Below, piece after piece: positions 46,532-55,187 of a stretch of DNA of 64,000 nt. The notes beneath the pieces are model-generated. The model was not told the origin of the DNA, did not search any database, and saw nothing but the letters and a program-made list of their open reading frames with translations. Each line of letters begins with the position of its first letter. The stretch's first letter is position 1. This DNA comes from CAWDLX01 sp046728155 (lineage in GTDB: Bacteria > Actinomycetota > Actinomycetes > Mycobacteriales > Micromonosporaceae). The translations under genes and the position numbers were made by a program. The DNA is taken from contig JBKPDY010000004.1 in NCBI GenBank assembly GCA_046728155.1, positions 1 to 64,000 of the forward strand. Reading direction: 5' to 3'.

Positions 46532-46609
46532 CTAGACGGTTGCGCAACACAGGCACGCGGCCACGCGGCACAGGTCGACCGCGCGCCTCTTGGTGAGCAG
46601 AGTGCTCAT
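46532..46609 (-). CDS. Cysteine-rich attenuator leader peptide
   Basis: 25 codons: MSTLLTKRRAVDLCRVAACL then CCATV, with Cys at 14, 19, 21 and 22. This is the same type as the leaderless polycysteine upstream ORFs shown in mycobacteria to act as cysteine-responsive attenuators of the CysA2/SseC operon (RRAVDLCRVAACLC is near identical as I recall). A TGnTAnnnT extended -10 (46618-46626) places the transcription start at the ATG, so it would be leaderless here too. It is followed by rhodanese and DUF1416, the same operon. Confidence 0.85.
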   Translation of the reverse strand: MSTLLTKRRAVDLCRVAACLCCATV

Positions 46610-46617
46610 AGTCAGCG

Positions 46618-46626
46618 AGGCTACCA
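46618..46626 (-). promoter_or_regulatory. Extended -10 element of the leader peptide gene
   Basis: On the minus strand TGGTAGCCT fits TGnTAnnnT, with 8 nt between the hexamer and the ATG. A start of transcription at the A of ATG would give a leaderless mRNA with no ribosome binding site, consistent with the absence of any GGAGG upstream. Confidence 0.5.
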
Positions 46627-46683
46627 TCACGCGCGGCGCAGCCGTCGCTCACGACCGGATCGTGAGACTCACGCGGCGCAGGA

Positions 46684-46848
46684 CTAGGCCTTGTTGTTCT
46701 GGCGCAGCGCGCCGAAGTACAGGGCGACGAGGACCGCCCCGATCACGGCGACGCCGCCGACGCCAGTGGGATTGCCCAGCAGCATCGCCACCACCAATGC
46801 GATCAGGTACAACACGGGTACGGCGATATCGAGCGTACGGCGGCTCAC
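46684..46848 (-). CDS. 54-aa membrane protein, two helices
   Basis: VSRRTLDIAVPVLYLIALVV and AMLLGNPTGVGG, then AVIGAVLVALYFGALRQNNKA: two hydrophobic helices joined by a short Gly/Pro turn. GTG 46848 has GGGAGG 5 nt upstream and is much better supported than the ATG at 46902. It lies 56 bp after lmeA on the same strand. Function unknown. Confidence 0.75.
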   Translation of the reverse strand: MSRRTLDIAVPVLYLIALVVAMLLGNPTGVGGVAVIGAVLVALYFGALRQNNKA

Positions 46849-46903
46849 GGGGGCCTCCCGGGGGCGAAGCACATGGATGAACCCATGCACATGATGCCGC
46901 ATG

Positions 46904-47698
46904 TCAACTCGTCAGCGGTACGTTGCGACCTTCCGCACTGACGGCGAGTCCGCCGGAGACGACGCTGACATCGTCGAGTTTGAGTCCGAACGGCAGCGCC
47001 GGAAGCCGGGCGGCTATCTGGGTGGCGGCCAGCCTCGCCAGGTAGTTCTTCACGAGCTGGGGAGCGCTGACGCCGACGGCGGAGGCGTCGCGGAGCTCAA
47101 TCTGCAATTGGCCGTTGACCACAGAGAACCGGGCGATCGCGGTCAGCGGGATCCGCTCCCCGACGACGTTGGCCGTGCCGGTGGCCCGCAGACCGCCCTG
47201 CGAGTCGGCGAAGGTCACGTCGCTCAGGCCGTAGCTGCCGTAGTCGACGACGGACTGCAAGGTCTCGAACGACACGAGGGCGGTTCCATTGACGATGTCG
47301 GCGACCACGTTGGCGTTGCCTCGGACCAGGTCGGCCGTGGCCGCGTTCACCCCGGAAGCCACCGCGTGCAGGCTGGGCAACGTCGCGGTGCGACCGTTTG
47401 CGGTACTCAGCCGCACCTGGGTCATGTCGATCGTGATCGCGTCGTAGCGACCCTTCGCCACCTGCGTCAGAAAGGGGAATCCGCCGATGGTGACATCGAG
47501 CGTGGAGTAACCGATGCCGCGGTCGTCCACCGCGGCCACCAACCTGGTCCGCAGCTGATCGGTGGCGATCTTCGACGCCAGCCGGTCCCCGACCACCGCG
47601 ATGGCCACGAGGACGAGAACGATCGCGACCAGCGTCGTCTTTCCGGTACGGCCGATGCGCCGGGGCGCCGGCCCTCCCGTCTCGACAGGCTCGGTCAC
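46904..47698 (-). CDS. LmeA-like DUF2993 protein (Rv0817c-like)
   Basis: 264 aa. N-terminal signal anchor (KTTLVAIVLVLVAIAVVGDRLA), then the DUF2993 lipid-binding tube: VDDRGIGYSTLDVTIGGFPFLTQVAKGRYDAITIDM, SFETLQSVVDYG, and a C-terminal LPFGLKLDDVSVVSGGLAVSAEG. In mycobacteria LmeA binds phosphoinositides and supports lipomannan elongation. GTG 47698 with GGGAG 6 nt before is favoured over ATG 47713. Position next to rhodanese-DUF1416 and GlnR is conserved. Confidence 0.9.
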   Translation of the reverse strand: MTEPVETGGPAPRRIGRTGKTTLVAIVLVLVAIAVVGDRLASKIATDQLRTRLVAAVDDRGIGYSTLDVTIGGFPFLTQVAKGRYDAITIDMTQVRLSTANGRTATLPSLHAVASGVNAATADLVRGNANVVADIVNGTALVSFETLQSVVDYGSYGLSDVTFADSQGGLRATGTANVVGERIPLTAIARFSVVNGQLQIELRDASAVGVSAPQLVKNYLARLAATQIAARLPALPFGLKLDDVSVVSGGLAVSAEGRNVPLTS

Positions 47699-47732
47699 AT
47701 ACGTCTCCCTCATGGCCCGGTTCTTAGCCGGT

Positions 47733-48812
47733 TCACCGCAGGATCACACCTACGACGTACGAAACGGGCGCGGCGAAGGCGAACGCGCCGAGGGGACCTT
47801 GCATGTGGCGGGCTATCCACATGAACGGCACTTCACCCTCGAGGTGACGCCCTGCCTCGGCGTATCCCGTGCCAAGGTCCACGACCACGGCCACCAGGAC
47901 CGCCACCATGCCGGCGATCGCGCCCTGCAAGGTCGTCAGCCCGTCGACCAGAACCCCCGCGACCGCTGCCGCAGCCGTGCCGGCCATCGCGCCCGCGACG
48001 ATGCCGGTCGAGCCGCGCGGCACGTGCGAGGCGATCCGCGGAGACGGGGCCACGACGTCGCAGAGCCTCGCCACCGCCAGTCCGACCCCGATCGCGGCCA
48101 GGGAGGCGAGGAGCACCTGGGCACCGAGGGGTCGGCGAGCCAGCACGCCGTACGCGGAAAACGCGGTGACCCCGACGACGACCACCATCGTCACGCCGAG
48201 TGACTCGGTGACTCCGGCCCGGCCACCGCGCAGGGCGAGCTGCCCGACGATCGCGCCGATGAAACCGCCGGCGATCACGTACCCCAGCGGGGCGAGCGAA
48301 GCCTGGGTCGGGTAGTTGACCGCGGCCGTCGTCCCGGCCGCCGTCAGTACTCCGACGATGGCGACCACCCACGGGCTGGGTGGGCGACTCGCGACCGTCC
48401 AGGCCAGGACGAAGAGAACCTGTGCGCTAAAGATCACGACGGTGTAGCCGGTCTGGGTCGCCTGCGAGCCGAGGGCCAGCCCGAACGCAAGTAACAGCGA
48501 GAACCCCGCGATCGTGATCGAAAGGATCCGCCGTACCGGCGCAGGAGGCGGTCCGGTCTCGCCAGACGGCTTGCGACCGCGGCCCCGCGGCCCGCCGCGG
48601 CCACCGCTGCTCGGCCGACCGTTATTGGCTGGCCGGTCGCCACCCGGCGGCGGATCCGGACCACGGCCGGGACGACGGTCGGTGGCGGTGCCGCTCGAGC
48701 CCGGGCCGGGACGATCACCACGCCCCGGTCGGCCAGCGGGAGGCCGGCCGAAGGCCTGGGGATCGGCGGGACGGTTGCCGAAGCGGTCGTCCGGACCATT
48801 GCTGGGCAGCAC
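47733..48812 (-). CDS. Polytopic membrane protein with disordered N-terminal tail
   Basis: 359 aa. Residues 1-95 are Gly/Pro/Arg-rich and disordered; about nine to ten helices follow (ILSITIAGFSLLLAFGLALG to YVVGVILR). No transporter signature recognised; repeated Gly/Ala-rich helices resemble actinobacterial proteins of unknown function found near glnR and lmeA. Start uncertain: GTG 48812 (LPSNGPDDRFG) or ATG 48872. A frame running back to 49445 is antisense to glnR and rejected. Confidence 0.75.
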   Translation of the reverse strand: MLPSNGPDDRFGNRPADPQAFGRPPAGRPGRGDRPGPGSSGTATDRRPGRGPDPPPGGDRPANNGRPSSGGRGGPRGRGRKPSGETGPPPAPVRRILSITIAGFSLLLAFGLALGSQATQTGYTVVIFSAQVLFVLAWTVASRPPSPWVVAIVGVLTAAGTTAAVNYPTQASLAPLGYVIAGGFIGAIVGQLALRGGRAGVTESLGVTMVVVVGVTAFSAYGVLARRPLGAQVLLASLAAIGVGLAVARLCDVVAPSPRIASHVPRGSTGIVAGAMAGTAAAAVAGVLVDGLTTLQGAIAGMVAVLVAVVVDLGTGYAEAGRHLEGEVPFMWIARHMQGPLGAFAFAAPVSYVVGVILR

Positions 48813-49029
48813 GCAGTGAATCGTGCCACGACACGCCTGGGGAGACGACCCGCGGGTCGGGTGCCCAGGCATGATCTGGATGCGGGACGGTCTCACGGAT
48901 CCCACGAACTGAGCGGAGGAATCGTCGACCAATGGCCATCCGTTAGGGTGTTGGGATTCACCCGTCAGCGAGGCCGGGTCCGCTGACCGAGCCCCGGAGC
49001 GACCGATCGGTCGCACGACGGAGGTGACC

Positions 49030-49776
49030 GTGGAGATCCTGCTGGTAACCCCGAGCACGGGTCCAGGAAACTCAGCCGGAGTCCTGCCCGCGCTCGATCT
49101 GCTTGCGCACAGCGTGAAGACCGCTCCCCGCGATGTGCGTGCACTGCTGAACGGCACCAGCCCCGACATCGTGGTCATCGACGCCCGCGCCGAGCTCGTC
49201 GATGCCCGCGCCACCGCCCGGATGCTGCACGCGACCGGCCTCAACGTGCCGCTCGTCGCGGTCGTGACCGAGGCCGGTCTCGTCGCCGTGAGCGCCGACT
49301 GGGGCCTGGACGACCTCGTCCTGGCGAACGCCGGTCCGGCCGAGGTGGAGGCCCGGCTCCGGTTGGCGGTCGGCCGGCTCTCCGCCGGGGCCGCTCTCGG
49401 AAGCACCGTGATCCGCGCCGGCGAGCTGTCGATCGATCCGGACACCTACGCCGCGAAGCTCAAGGGCCGCCCGCTCGATCTGACGTACAAGGAGTTCGAG
49501 CTCCTGAAGTTCCTCGCCCAGCACCCCGGGCGGGTCTTCACCCGCGACCAGCTGCTGCGGGAAGTGTGGGGATATGACTACTTCGGCGGCACCCGTACGG
49601 TCGACGTCCACGTCCGCCGGCTCCGGGCCAAGCTCGGCTCCGAGTACGAGTCGATGATCGGAACCGTCCGTCAGGTGGGCTACAAGTTCGTGGTACCGCC
49701 GAGCCGGATGCTGCCCGACCCCGACGGCAGAACCTCCCTCCTCGCCCGGGAGCGCAACCCGGTACCGGCGCCCTGA
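49030..49776 (+). CDS. glnR: Nitrogen-metabolism response regulator GlnR
   Basis: 248 aa. Atypical receiver domain (ILLVTPSTGPGNSAGVLPAL, VVTEAGLVAVSADWGLDDLV, NAGPAEVEARLRLAVGR) and OmpR winged helix (KLKGRPLDLTYKEFELLKFL, AQHPGRVFTRDQLLREVWGY, DYFGGTRTVDVHVRRLRAKL). Both halves match Streptomyces GlnR very closely. It controls glnA, amtB, nir and related genes in actinobacteria; it is an orphan without a kinase. GTG 49030 has GGAGG 5 nt upstream and is preferred to GTG 49024. Confidence 0.95.
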   Translation: MEILLVTPSTGPGNSAGVLPALDLLAHSVKTAPRDVRALLNGTSPDIVVIDARAELVDARATARMLHATGLNVPLVAVVTEAGLVAVSADWGLDDLVLANAGPAEVEARLRLAVGRLSAGAALGSTVIRAGELSIDPDTYAAKLKGRPLDLTYKEFELLKFLAQHPGRVFTRDQLLREVWGYDYFGGTRTVDVHVRRLRAKLGSEYESMIGTVRQVGYKFVVPPSRMLPDPDGRTSLLARERNPVPAP

Positions 49777-49827
49777 GGGCCATTCCGCCAAGAACCGCGG
49801 GCACGCTCATTCGCCGACCGGTCTAGC

Positions 49828-50793
49828 GTGGCGGGTGTGGAGATCGTCCGGACCGAGCACCTCACGCCGGCCGACGTCGCGGACGTCTTCGAGCTGACCC
49901 GATCGGCTGGTGACGCCGACGGCGTGTACCCCCTCTCCGAGCACGTCGTACTGCACCTCCGGCACGGCGGTGACGCCCCCGCCGTGCATCTGTTGGCTCG
50001 GACCGCCGATGACCTGCTGATCGGGTATGCCCACGTCGACACGACCGACGTCGTCGAGGGTCCTTCGGCCGAACTCTGCGTGCATCCCCTCTACCGGCGA
50101 CGCGGCCTCGGCCGTGACCTCGTCCTGGCCGCGATAGACGCCGCCAAACAGGGCGACCCCGCTGGGCGGCTGCGGCTCTGGGCACACGGCGACCATCCGT
50201 CCGCCAACGCGTTGGCGCTCTCGCTCGGCTTCATCCGGTCCCGGGTGCTGTGGCAGATGCGCCGCTCGCTCTTCGCTCCGGTGCCGGCGCCCCAGTTGCC
50301 GGCCGGTGTGTCGTTGCGCCCATTCAGCGTCGGCCAGGACGACCTCGCCTGGCTCGAACTCAACGCCCGTGCGTTCGCGGAACTCCCGGACCAGGGCCGC
50401 TGGACCGTCGCCGACCTGCGGATACGCCTCAACGAGCCGTGGTATGACCCGGGCGGATTCCTGCTCGCCGAGCGAACGAGCGATGGGGCGCTGCTCGGTT
50501 TCCACTGGACAAAGGTGCACGGAACGGTCCGCCACACCGACGATGCCGCGGGTGAGCACGATCACGACCCGATCGGCGAGGTGTACGTGCTCGGGGTCGA
50601 TCCTGACGCGACGGGGCTTGGCCTCGGCCGGGCGCTGACCCTGGCCGGGCTACGCCACCTGCGCGATCAGGGGTTGGATCAGGTGATGCTCTACGTCGAC
50701 GAATCGAACACCAGGGCGATAGAGCTGTACCAAGGGCTTGAGTTCGCGCGTTGGGCCACCGACGTCTGTTTCCGCCGCCCCGCAACGCCCTGA
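49828..50793 (+). CDS. mshD: Mycothiol synthase
   Basis: 321 aa, tandem GNAT domains. N-terminal: AHVDTTDVVEGPSAELCVHPLYRRRGLGRDLVLAA; C-terminal: EVYVLGVDPDATGLGLGRALTLAGLRHL with VMLYVDESNTRAIELYQGLEF. It acetylates the Cys-GlcN-Ins precursor with acetyl-CoA, the last step of mycothiol synthesis. The order glnR-mshD matches Rv0818-Rv0819. GTG 49828 or 49837. Confidence 0.96.
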   Translation: MAGVEIVRTEHLTPADVADVFELTRSAGDADGVYPLSEHVVLHLRHGGDAPAVHLLARTADDLLIGYAHVDTTDVVEGPSAELCVHPLYRRRGLGRDLVLAAIDAAKQGDPAGRLRLWAHGDHPSANALALSLGFIRSRVLWQMRRSLFAPVPAPQLPAGVSLRPFSVGQDDLAWLELNARAFAELPDQGRWTVADLRIRLNEPWYDPGGFLLAERTSDGALLGFHWTKVHGTVRHTDDAAGEHDHDPIGEVYVLGVDPDATGLGLGRALTLAGLRHLRDQGLDQVMLYVDESNTRAIELYQGLEFARWATDVCFRRPATP

Positions 50794-51101
50794 AAGCCAG
50801 CGTCCTGAGCGAATTGCTCTATTTGTGCGTGCTTCGAGCGCACCATGAAGATCGTTTCCGTACAGATGCTTGAGTCTCTGCCCACGGCGGCTGTTCTGAT
50901 GCCGTAACGGCGATCTTGCGGTCGATTCCCAGTGTGTGGATAGGTGGCGGCGGCCGGCACCGCCGCGGGGCATTCCGCGAGAGTGACCTTCCTGGGAAAC
51001 GAGGATCTTGCAACAGGCTCTCTCAATGCGCACTGTACGGAAACTCGGCGCCCAGCGAGCGGGGAGCCCATGGGTGACATCGGCGGCCACCCCGATCACG
51101 G
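50794..51101. other. 308-bp convergent gap with low-GC patches
   Basis: Between mshD and the GT2 gene, which converge. Stretches such as 50815-50900 are poorer in GC than the coding flanks and no frame shows codon bias. No hairpin strong enough to name as terminator was found. A remnant GTCCACTGTTGAC at 51153 is close to the iterated palindrome. Confidence 0.5.
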
Positions 51102-52949
51102 TTATCGGCGCTGGTCGGCCAACGGGTCGAACTCGTCGTACGGCGGCAACCCGGTCCACTGTTGACCGAGGTGTCGTGGGAGCACCTCGACCCCGGTTGC
51201 GCGCCGGGTGTGTACGAACCCGATGGCGTGGGTGCGATAGGTCAGCCCGCCGTTGTGTTTGACGCGGTCGAGCAGGCCGTGGCCGACCGGCGGGTTCAGG
51301 GGTCGCCAGCCGCCGGCCGCGTCCAGGTCACCGCGCGACATCAGCAGCGTGCCGCCGGCGACCCGGGTCGCGTACGTCTCCGAGGTGAGACCCGTCCGGC
51401 GTACGGTCACGCCCAGCTGCTTGAGGAAGACGAATTCCGATGCCTTGCCCACAACCGTCGCCCCGGAGTAATGGCGGGCGAGCACCAGATCCCAGAGGTG
51501 TTCGCATCCGTAGTTGTCATCCTCGTCGAACCTGGCCAGCAGGCTCCCGCGGGCGCGGGCGGTCACCTCGCCGAGCGCCTCGGCCGGCGTACGTCCAGCC
51601 GGGATCTCCACCACCCGGAGCGGACGAGTTGTCCGGCCGACGGCGGCGACCACGTCGGAGCGACCGATTCCGTGCAGGCCGAGGACGATCTCCAGTTCGG
51701 TGTATGTCTGCGCGCTCACCGTGGCGATCGCCCCGGCGGCCCGATCGACGCCGGTGACGACCAGCAACGCACTGACCGTGGGGAGGGCGTACGGCATGCC
51801 GACGGCGGGGGGCAGGATCAGGCCGGTGGCGTGCCGGCGCATCGCCTCCCGGCGTTGCCGCACACTGCGGATCTCCCACTCCATCGGCCCGGTCGGGGGA
51901 TCCTCGGCAATGATCGCGAGCAGTTCCGGCGCGAGGAGCTGAGGTGTCGGCAGCCGACCAGTCGTGAGAACGACGCCGGTCATCGCCAGCCGGGCCAACA
52001 GGGCGGCCTCAGGTGCTCCGCCGCCGCCCAGGTCGATGCAGGCAACCGACCGCAGCGTCCGAAGTGAAGCCAGCTGGCTGCCGTCCCAGTGAAGGGTATC
52101 GAGGGAGCCGGCGCACACCGTGCCGTCGGCAGTCGAGATCGTCCATTCGCCCCCGGTCACATGCAGCGTGCCGTCGGGGTCGGATCCGGCCGGTGGGCGA
52201 TAGCCACGAGGGTTGCAGGTGCTCGCATCGACCAGGATCGTCGGCGCGGGAGTGGTGATCCCTGAAGGATCAGGGGAGGCAATCGCCACCCCACCGAAGG
52301 CGCGCGGAGCGTCGGCGCCGGGCCTGGCGAGCAGAACGTCGTACGGACGGATCTTCTCGTCGTCGGGGTCGGGTCCGGCGAACCCCGCCGTATTCTCCGA
52401 CGGGGGCAGCCAGCCGGGGATCTCCCCGTATGCCGCCACATCGGCGCTGATCGGCGTCGGCATGGGTGCATGCGGCGACAGAACATCGAGGACCGCCCCG
52501 ATCACCGCGCTCAGCTGCACCGGACGGGCGAGCACGACCTCGACGACCAGCCGGCCGCGCCGACGGGACGAACGGCGCACCCGGTGGCGGAGCAGCCCGG
52601 GCAGTTTTCCAAGCCGTCCCGTCCAGCCCGGCCAGGGCGGAGTCCAGGCGATGACCGTCACGACCACCTGCCGGGTCGCGACCGTGGCCAGCGGAGTGTT
52701 GACACACGCTCGCAGCCAGTTCGCGTCGGTGGCGACCAGAGACACGGACCGGGCCCGCGCCGGGAGGGTTGTCGGCTGCGCCGCCGGAAACCGGACTACC
52801 CGGACCGGCACGGCGAACCGGCCCGGCGCGGGATCGCCGACGAGCACACGAAGCGTCCCCACGGACTTGTTTCTGCCAAGGACCGCGAGCAGGCTGCGGT
52901 GCTCGCTACCGCTCGCCCCTCGCGCTCGCCCGGGTCGAGACGTCGTCAC
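51102..52949 (-). CDS. Glycosyltransferase family 2-like protein with a large unknown N-terminal region
   Basis: 615 aa. The C-terminal half (about 390-615) is a GT-A domain: PTVSALLVVTGVDRAAGAIATVSAQTYTELEIVLGLHG, RFDEDDNYGCEHLW (metal-binding D-x-D region) and a later GGTLLMSRGDLDAAGGW. The first 380 residues match nothing I recognise. The very N terminus (GSEHRSLLAVLGR) resembles family I repeat sequence read in frame. GTG 52949 overlaps the acyl-CoA dehydrogenase stop (GTGA). Donor and acceptor unknown. Confidence 0.75.
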   Translation of the reverse strand: MTTSRPGRARGASGSEHRSLLAVLGRNKSVGTLRVLVGDPAPGRFAVPVRVVRFPAAQPTTLPARARSVSLVATDANWLRACVNTPLATVATRQVVVTVIAWTPPWPGWTGRLGKLPGLLRHRVRRSSRRRGRLVVEVVLARPVQLSAVIGAVLDVLSPHAPMPTPISADVAAYGEIPGWLPPSENTAGFAGPDPDDEKIRPYDVLLARPGADAPRAFGGVAIASPDPSGITTPAPTILVDASTCNPRGYRPPAGSDPDGTLHVTGGEWTISTADGTVCAGSLDTLHWDGSQLASLRTLRSVACIDLGGGGAPEAALLARLAMTGVVLTTGRLPTPQLLAPELLAIIAEDPPTGPMEWEIRSVRQRREAMRRHATGLILPPAVGMPYALPTVSALLVVTGVDRAAGAIATVSAQTYTELEIVLGLHGIGRSDVVAAVGRTTRPLRVVEIPAGRTPAEALGEVTARARGSLLARFDEDDNYGCEHLWDLVLARHYSGATVVGKASEFVFLKQLGVTVRRTGLTSETYATRVAGGTLLMSRGDLDAAGGWRPLNPPVGHGLLDRVKHNGGLTYRTHAIGFVHTRRATGVEVLPRHLGQQWTGLPPYDEFDPLADQRR

Positions 52950-54118
52950 GCGAAGGCGGAGATTCCGGTGAGCTGTTGCCCGATCACTAGCTGGTGCACC
53001 TCCGAGGTGCCCTCGTACGTCAGCACGCTCTCCAGGTTGTTGGCGTGACGGAGTACGGGGTACTCCAGGCTGATCCCGTTCGCGCCGAGAATCGTGCGAC
53101 ATTGCCGGGCGATCGCCAACGCCTCGCGCACATTGTTGAGCTTGGCCACGCTGACCTGCTCCGGGCGTACCGTGCCGGCGTCGCTCAGCCGGGCAACGTG
53201 CAGCGCCAACAGGAAGCCCTTCTGCAGCTCGACGGTCATGTCGGCGAGTTTGGCCTGAGTCAACTGGAAACCGGCGATCGGGCGACCGAACTGATCGCGA
53301 TCGCACGCGTACCCGATCGCGGTATCCAGGCAGTCGCGGGCGGCACCGAGGGCCCCCCACGCGATGCCCTGCCGAGCCTCGGTCAAGCAGGACAGCGGTG
53401 CCCTGAGGCCGGTCGCTTCCGGCAGCCGGGCGTCGAGCGGCAGGCGGACGTCGTCCAGGACGATCTCGCCCGTCGACGAGGCGCGCAGCGAAAGCTTGTG
53501 ATGTATCTCGTTCGCCGTGACGCCCGCAGTCTGCATCGGCACGATGAAGCCGCGGATCCCCTCGTCGGTACGCGCCCAGACCACGGCGACATCGGCGACG
53601 GGTGCGTTCGTGATCCACATCTTCGTGCCGCGCAGTACCCAGCCAGCGCCATCGCGTCGGGCCCGCGTCGTCATCGACCCGGGGTCGGAGCCGTGGTCCG
53701 GCTCGGTGAGGCCGAAGCAGCCGAGCACGTCACCGGCGGCCATCGCCGGAAGCCACGCCAGCTTCTGTTCTTCGGTGCCGTACCGGTGGATCGCGTACAT
53801 CGCCAGTGATCCCTGGACGCTGACCAGGCTGCGCAGACCGGAGTCGACCGCCTCGAGCTCCATGCAGGCCAAGCCGTACGCCACCGCCGACGCGCCGGCG
53901 CAACCGTACCCGTGCAGGTGCATCCCGAGCAGCCCAAGTTGACCGAAGCGCTTGGCCAACTCGCGGCTTGGAATGCGGCCGTCCTCGAACCACTGACCGA
54001 CGTACGGCCGCCCGTACTCGTCCGCCGCGCGACGGACGAGATCGCGCATGGCGAGCTCCTCGTCGCTGAGCAGCGAGTCGAGGGCCAACAGATCAAGCGG
54101 TGAGGTACGGACTGTCAT
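52946..54118 (-). CDS. Acyl-CoA dehydrogenase, glutaryl-CoA dehydrogenase-like
   Basis: 390 aa. CFGLTEPDHGSDPGSMTTRA and WVLRGTKMWITNAPVADV are the acyl-CoA dehydrogenase FAD loops; ECARDQ-type AIGYACDRDQFGRPIAGFQLTQ and TYEGTSEVHQLVIG with catalytic E369 follow. The YEGT block and overall length resemble glutaryl-CoA dehydrogenase, but no Arg contacting the glutaryl carboxylate was verified. ATG 54118 overlaps a family I micro-ORF stop. Confidence 0.9.
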   Translation of the reverse strand: MTVRTSPLDLLALDSLLSDEELAMRDLVRRAADEYGRPYVGQWFEDGRIPSRELAKRFGQLGLLGMHLHGYGCAGASAVAYGLACMELEAVDSGLRSLVSVQGSLAMYAIHRYGTEEQKLAWLPAMAAGDVLGCFGLTEPDHGSDPGSMTTRARRDGAGWVLRGTKMWITNAPVADVAVVWARTDEGIRGFIVPMQTAGVTANEIHHKLSLRASSTGEIVLDDVRLPLDARLPEATGLRAPLSCLTEARQGIAWGALGAARDCLDTAIGYACDRDQFGRPIAGFQLTQAKLADMTVELQKGFLLALHVARLSDAGTVRPEQVSVAKLNNVREALAIARQCRTILGANGISLEYPVLRHANNLESVLTYEGTSEVHQLVIGQQLTGISAFA

Positions 54119-54207
54119 TCCTGCTCGCTTCCGCGCTCGTTGCGCACCTGCCACCCCGGCGCGGGCCTGGCGGCCCTACGATGCTCACTCGCTGTCGGCT
54201 CGGTCAT
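54115..54207 (-). CDS. Family I repeat micro-ORF coupled to acyl-CoA dehydrogenase
   Basis: 30 codons: MTEPTASEHRRAARPAPGWQ then VRNERGSEQE. Its TGA overlaps the dehydrogenase ATG (ATGA). The GGAGG is reduced to GGAAG here. It begins 12 nt after the stop of the gene at 54219. Confidence 0.5.
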   Translation of the reverse strand: MTEPTASEHRRAARPAPGWQVRNERGSEQE

Positions 54208-54218
54208 CGCCACAGATG

Positions 54219-54509
54219 TTAGATGGTATGTACCCGGGCGTGGATGCTCGACCGCTGTTGCAGCGCGGCTCGTAGGGCGCGGTGGACGCCGTCCTCCAGG
54301 TACAGCCGGCCCTGCCATTGCACGACATGGGGGAAGAGATCGCCGTAGAAGGTCGAATCGTCGGCGAGGAGGCGGTCCAGGCCCAGTTCTCGCTTGGTCG
54401 TGATCAGCTGGTCCAGCCGGACCGGACGGGGCGGGATAGCCGCCCACTCCCGTGCCGACAGACCGTGCTCGGGGTATGGCTTGCCGTCCTGGACCTCTTT
54501 GAAGATCAC
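54219..54509 (-). CDS. Conserved hypothetical protein, ParB-like/antitoxin-like fold suspected
   Basis: 96 aa. KPYPEHGLSAREWAAIPPRPVRLDQLITTKRELGLDRLL, TFYGDLFPHVVQWQGRLYLEDGVHRALRAAL. The RxVxLDQLxTT...LEDGxHRAxRAAL layout resembles small ParB nuclease-like domains, and similar actinobacterial proteins exist as single genes. No activity known; the same strand and short distance suggest cotranscription with the micro-ORF and dehydrogenase. Confidence 0.65.
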   Translation of the reverse strand: MIFKEVQDGKPYPEHGLSAREWAAIPPRPVRLDQLITTKRELGLDRLLADDSTFYGDLFPHVVQWQGRLYLEDGVHRALRAALQQRSSIHARVHTI

Positions 54510-54581
54510 GACGCGACCACCCCCTCCCTGGCCCCCTGGCCGCGGTGCCAGCGTAGCGACCGACCGCGACCGGGCATGTCG

Positions 54582-55187
54582 CTACGTGCGCCACCGTCCC
54601 CGATGAACCACTTCGACCACGGGTTTCCGCCCGCGCCTGAGCGACCCGGACCGGTGATCGTCGGCCCGGTATCCGATGCTGATCGCGCCGATCGGGGTGT
54701 ACTGCCGGGGCACGCCGAACTCGGCCCGGTAGCTGTCGAAGCGCTCCGGGGGGATGCCGAAGAAGCACGCGCCCAGCCCCTCGTCCACAGCGGTTAACAG
54801 CATCAGTAGGCTCGCGAAGCCGGCGTCGATGTCCCAGTACGGAACCGGCCACCGACTTTCACTGCGATCGGTCCAGCCTTTGTCCGGCTCGGCGTACCGG
54901 TCCAGATAGGTGTCCTTGTTGGAGTTCGAAACGATGATCAATGGCGCGGTTCGCATGGTCACCAGCCACCGCTGCCAGACATCGGTCTCCGGCGTCGCCG
55001 CCCGCCAGAACCGGGCGCGTTCGTCCGATGTCTCCAACACCAGGAACCCCCAGCCCTGCGCGAACCCGGCCGACGGTGCGTGGATGGCGTGCTCGAGCAG
55101 GCGCTCACGTATCTCGGCCGGAACCGGCCGATCCGGATCGTAGTTGCGGACCATGCGGCGGCGCCGGATCACCTCACGAAGCTCCAC
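54582..55187 (-). CDS. Nitroreductase family protein
   Basis: 201 aa. FMN-binding nitroreductase fold: REVIRRRRMVRNYDPDRPVP (R-R-S/M-x-R), HAPSAGFAQGWGF, and a C-terminal EGLGACFFGIPPERFDSYRAEFGVP and IGAISIGY. It would use NAD(P)H and FMN to reduce nitro, quinone or other electrophilic substrates. GTG 55187 lies inside the end of the aldose epimerase gene (14-nt overlap). Confidence 0.9.
   Translation of the reverse strand: MELREVIRRRRMVRNYDPDRPVPAEIRERLLEHAIHAPSAGFAQGWGFLVLETSDERARFWRAATPETDVWQRWLVTMRTAPLIIVSNSNKDTYLDRYAEPDKGWTDRSESRWPVPYWDIDAGFASLLMLLTAVDEGLGACFFGIPPERFDSYRAEFGVPRQYTPIGAISIGYRADDHRSGSLRRGRKPVVEVVHRGRWRT

Noticed and set aside
48813..49445. Long N-terminal extension of the polytopic membrane protein
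   Set aside because: It is antisense to glnR and unlike any membrane protein N terminus.
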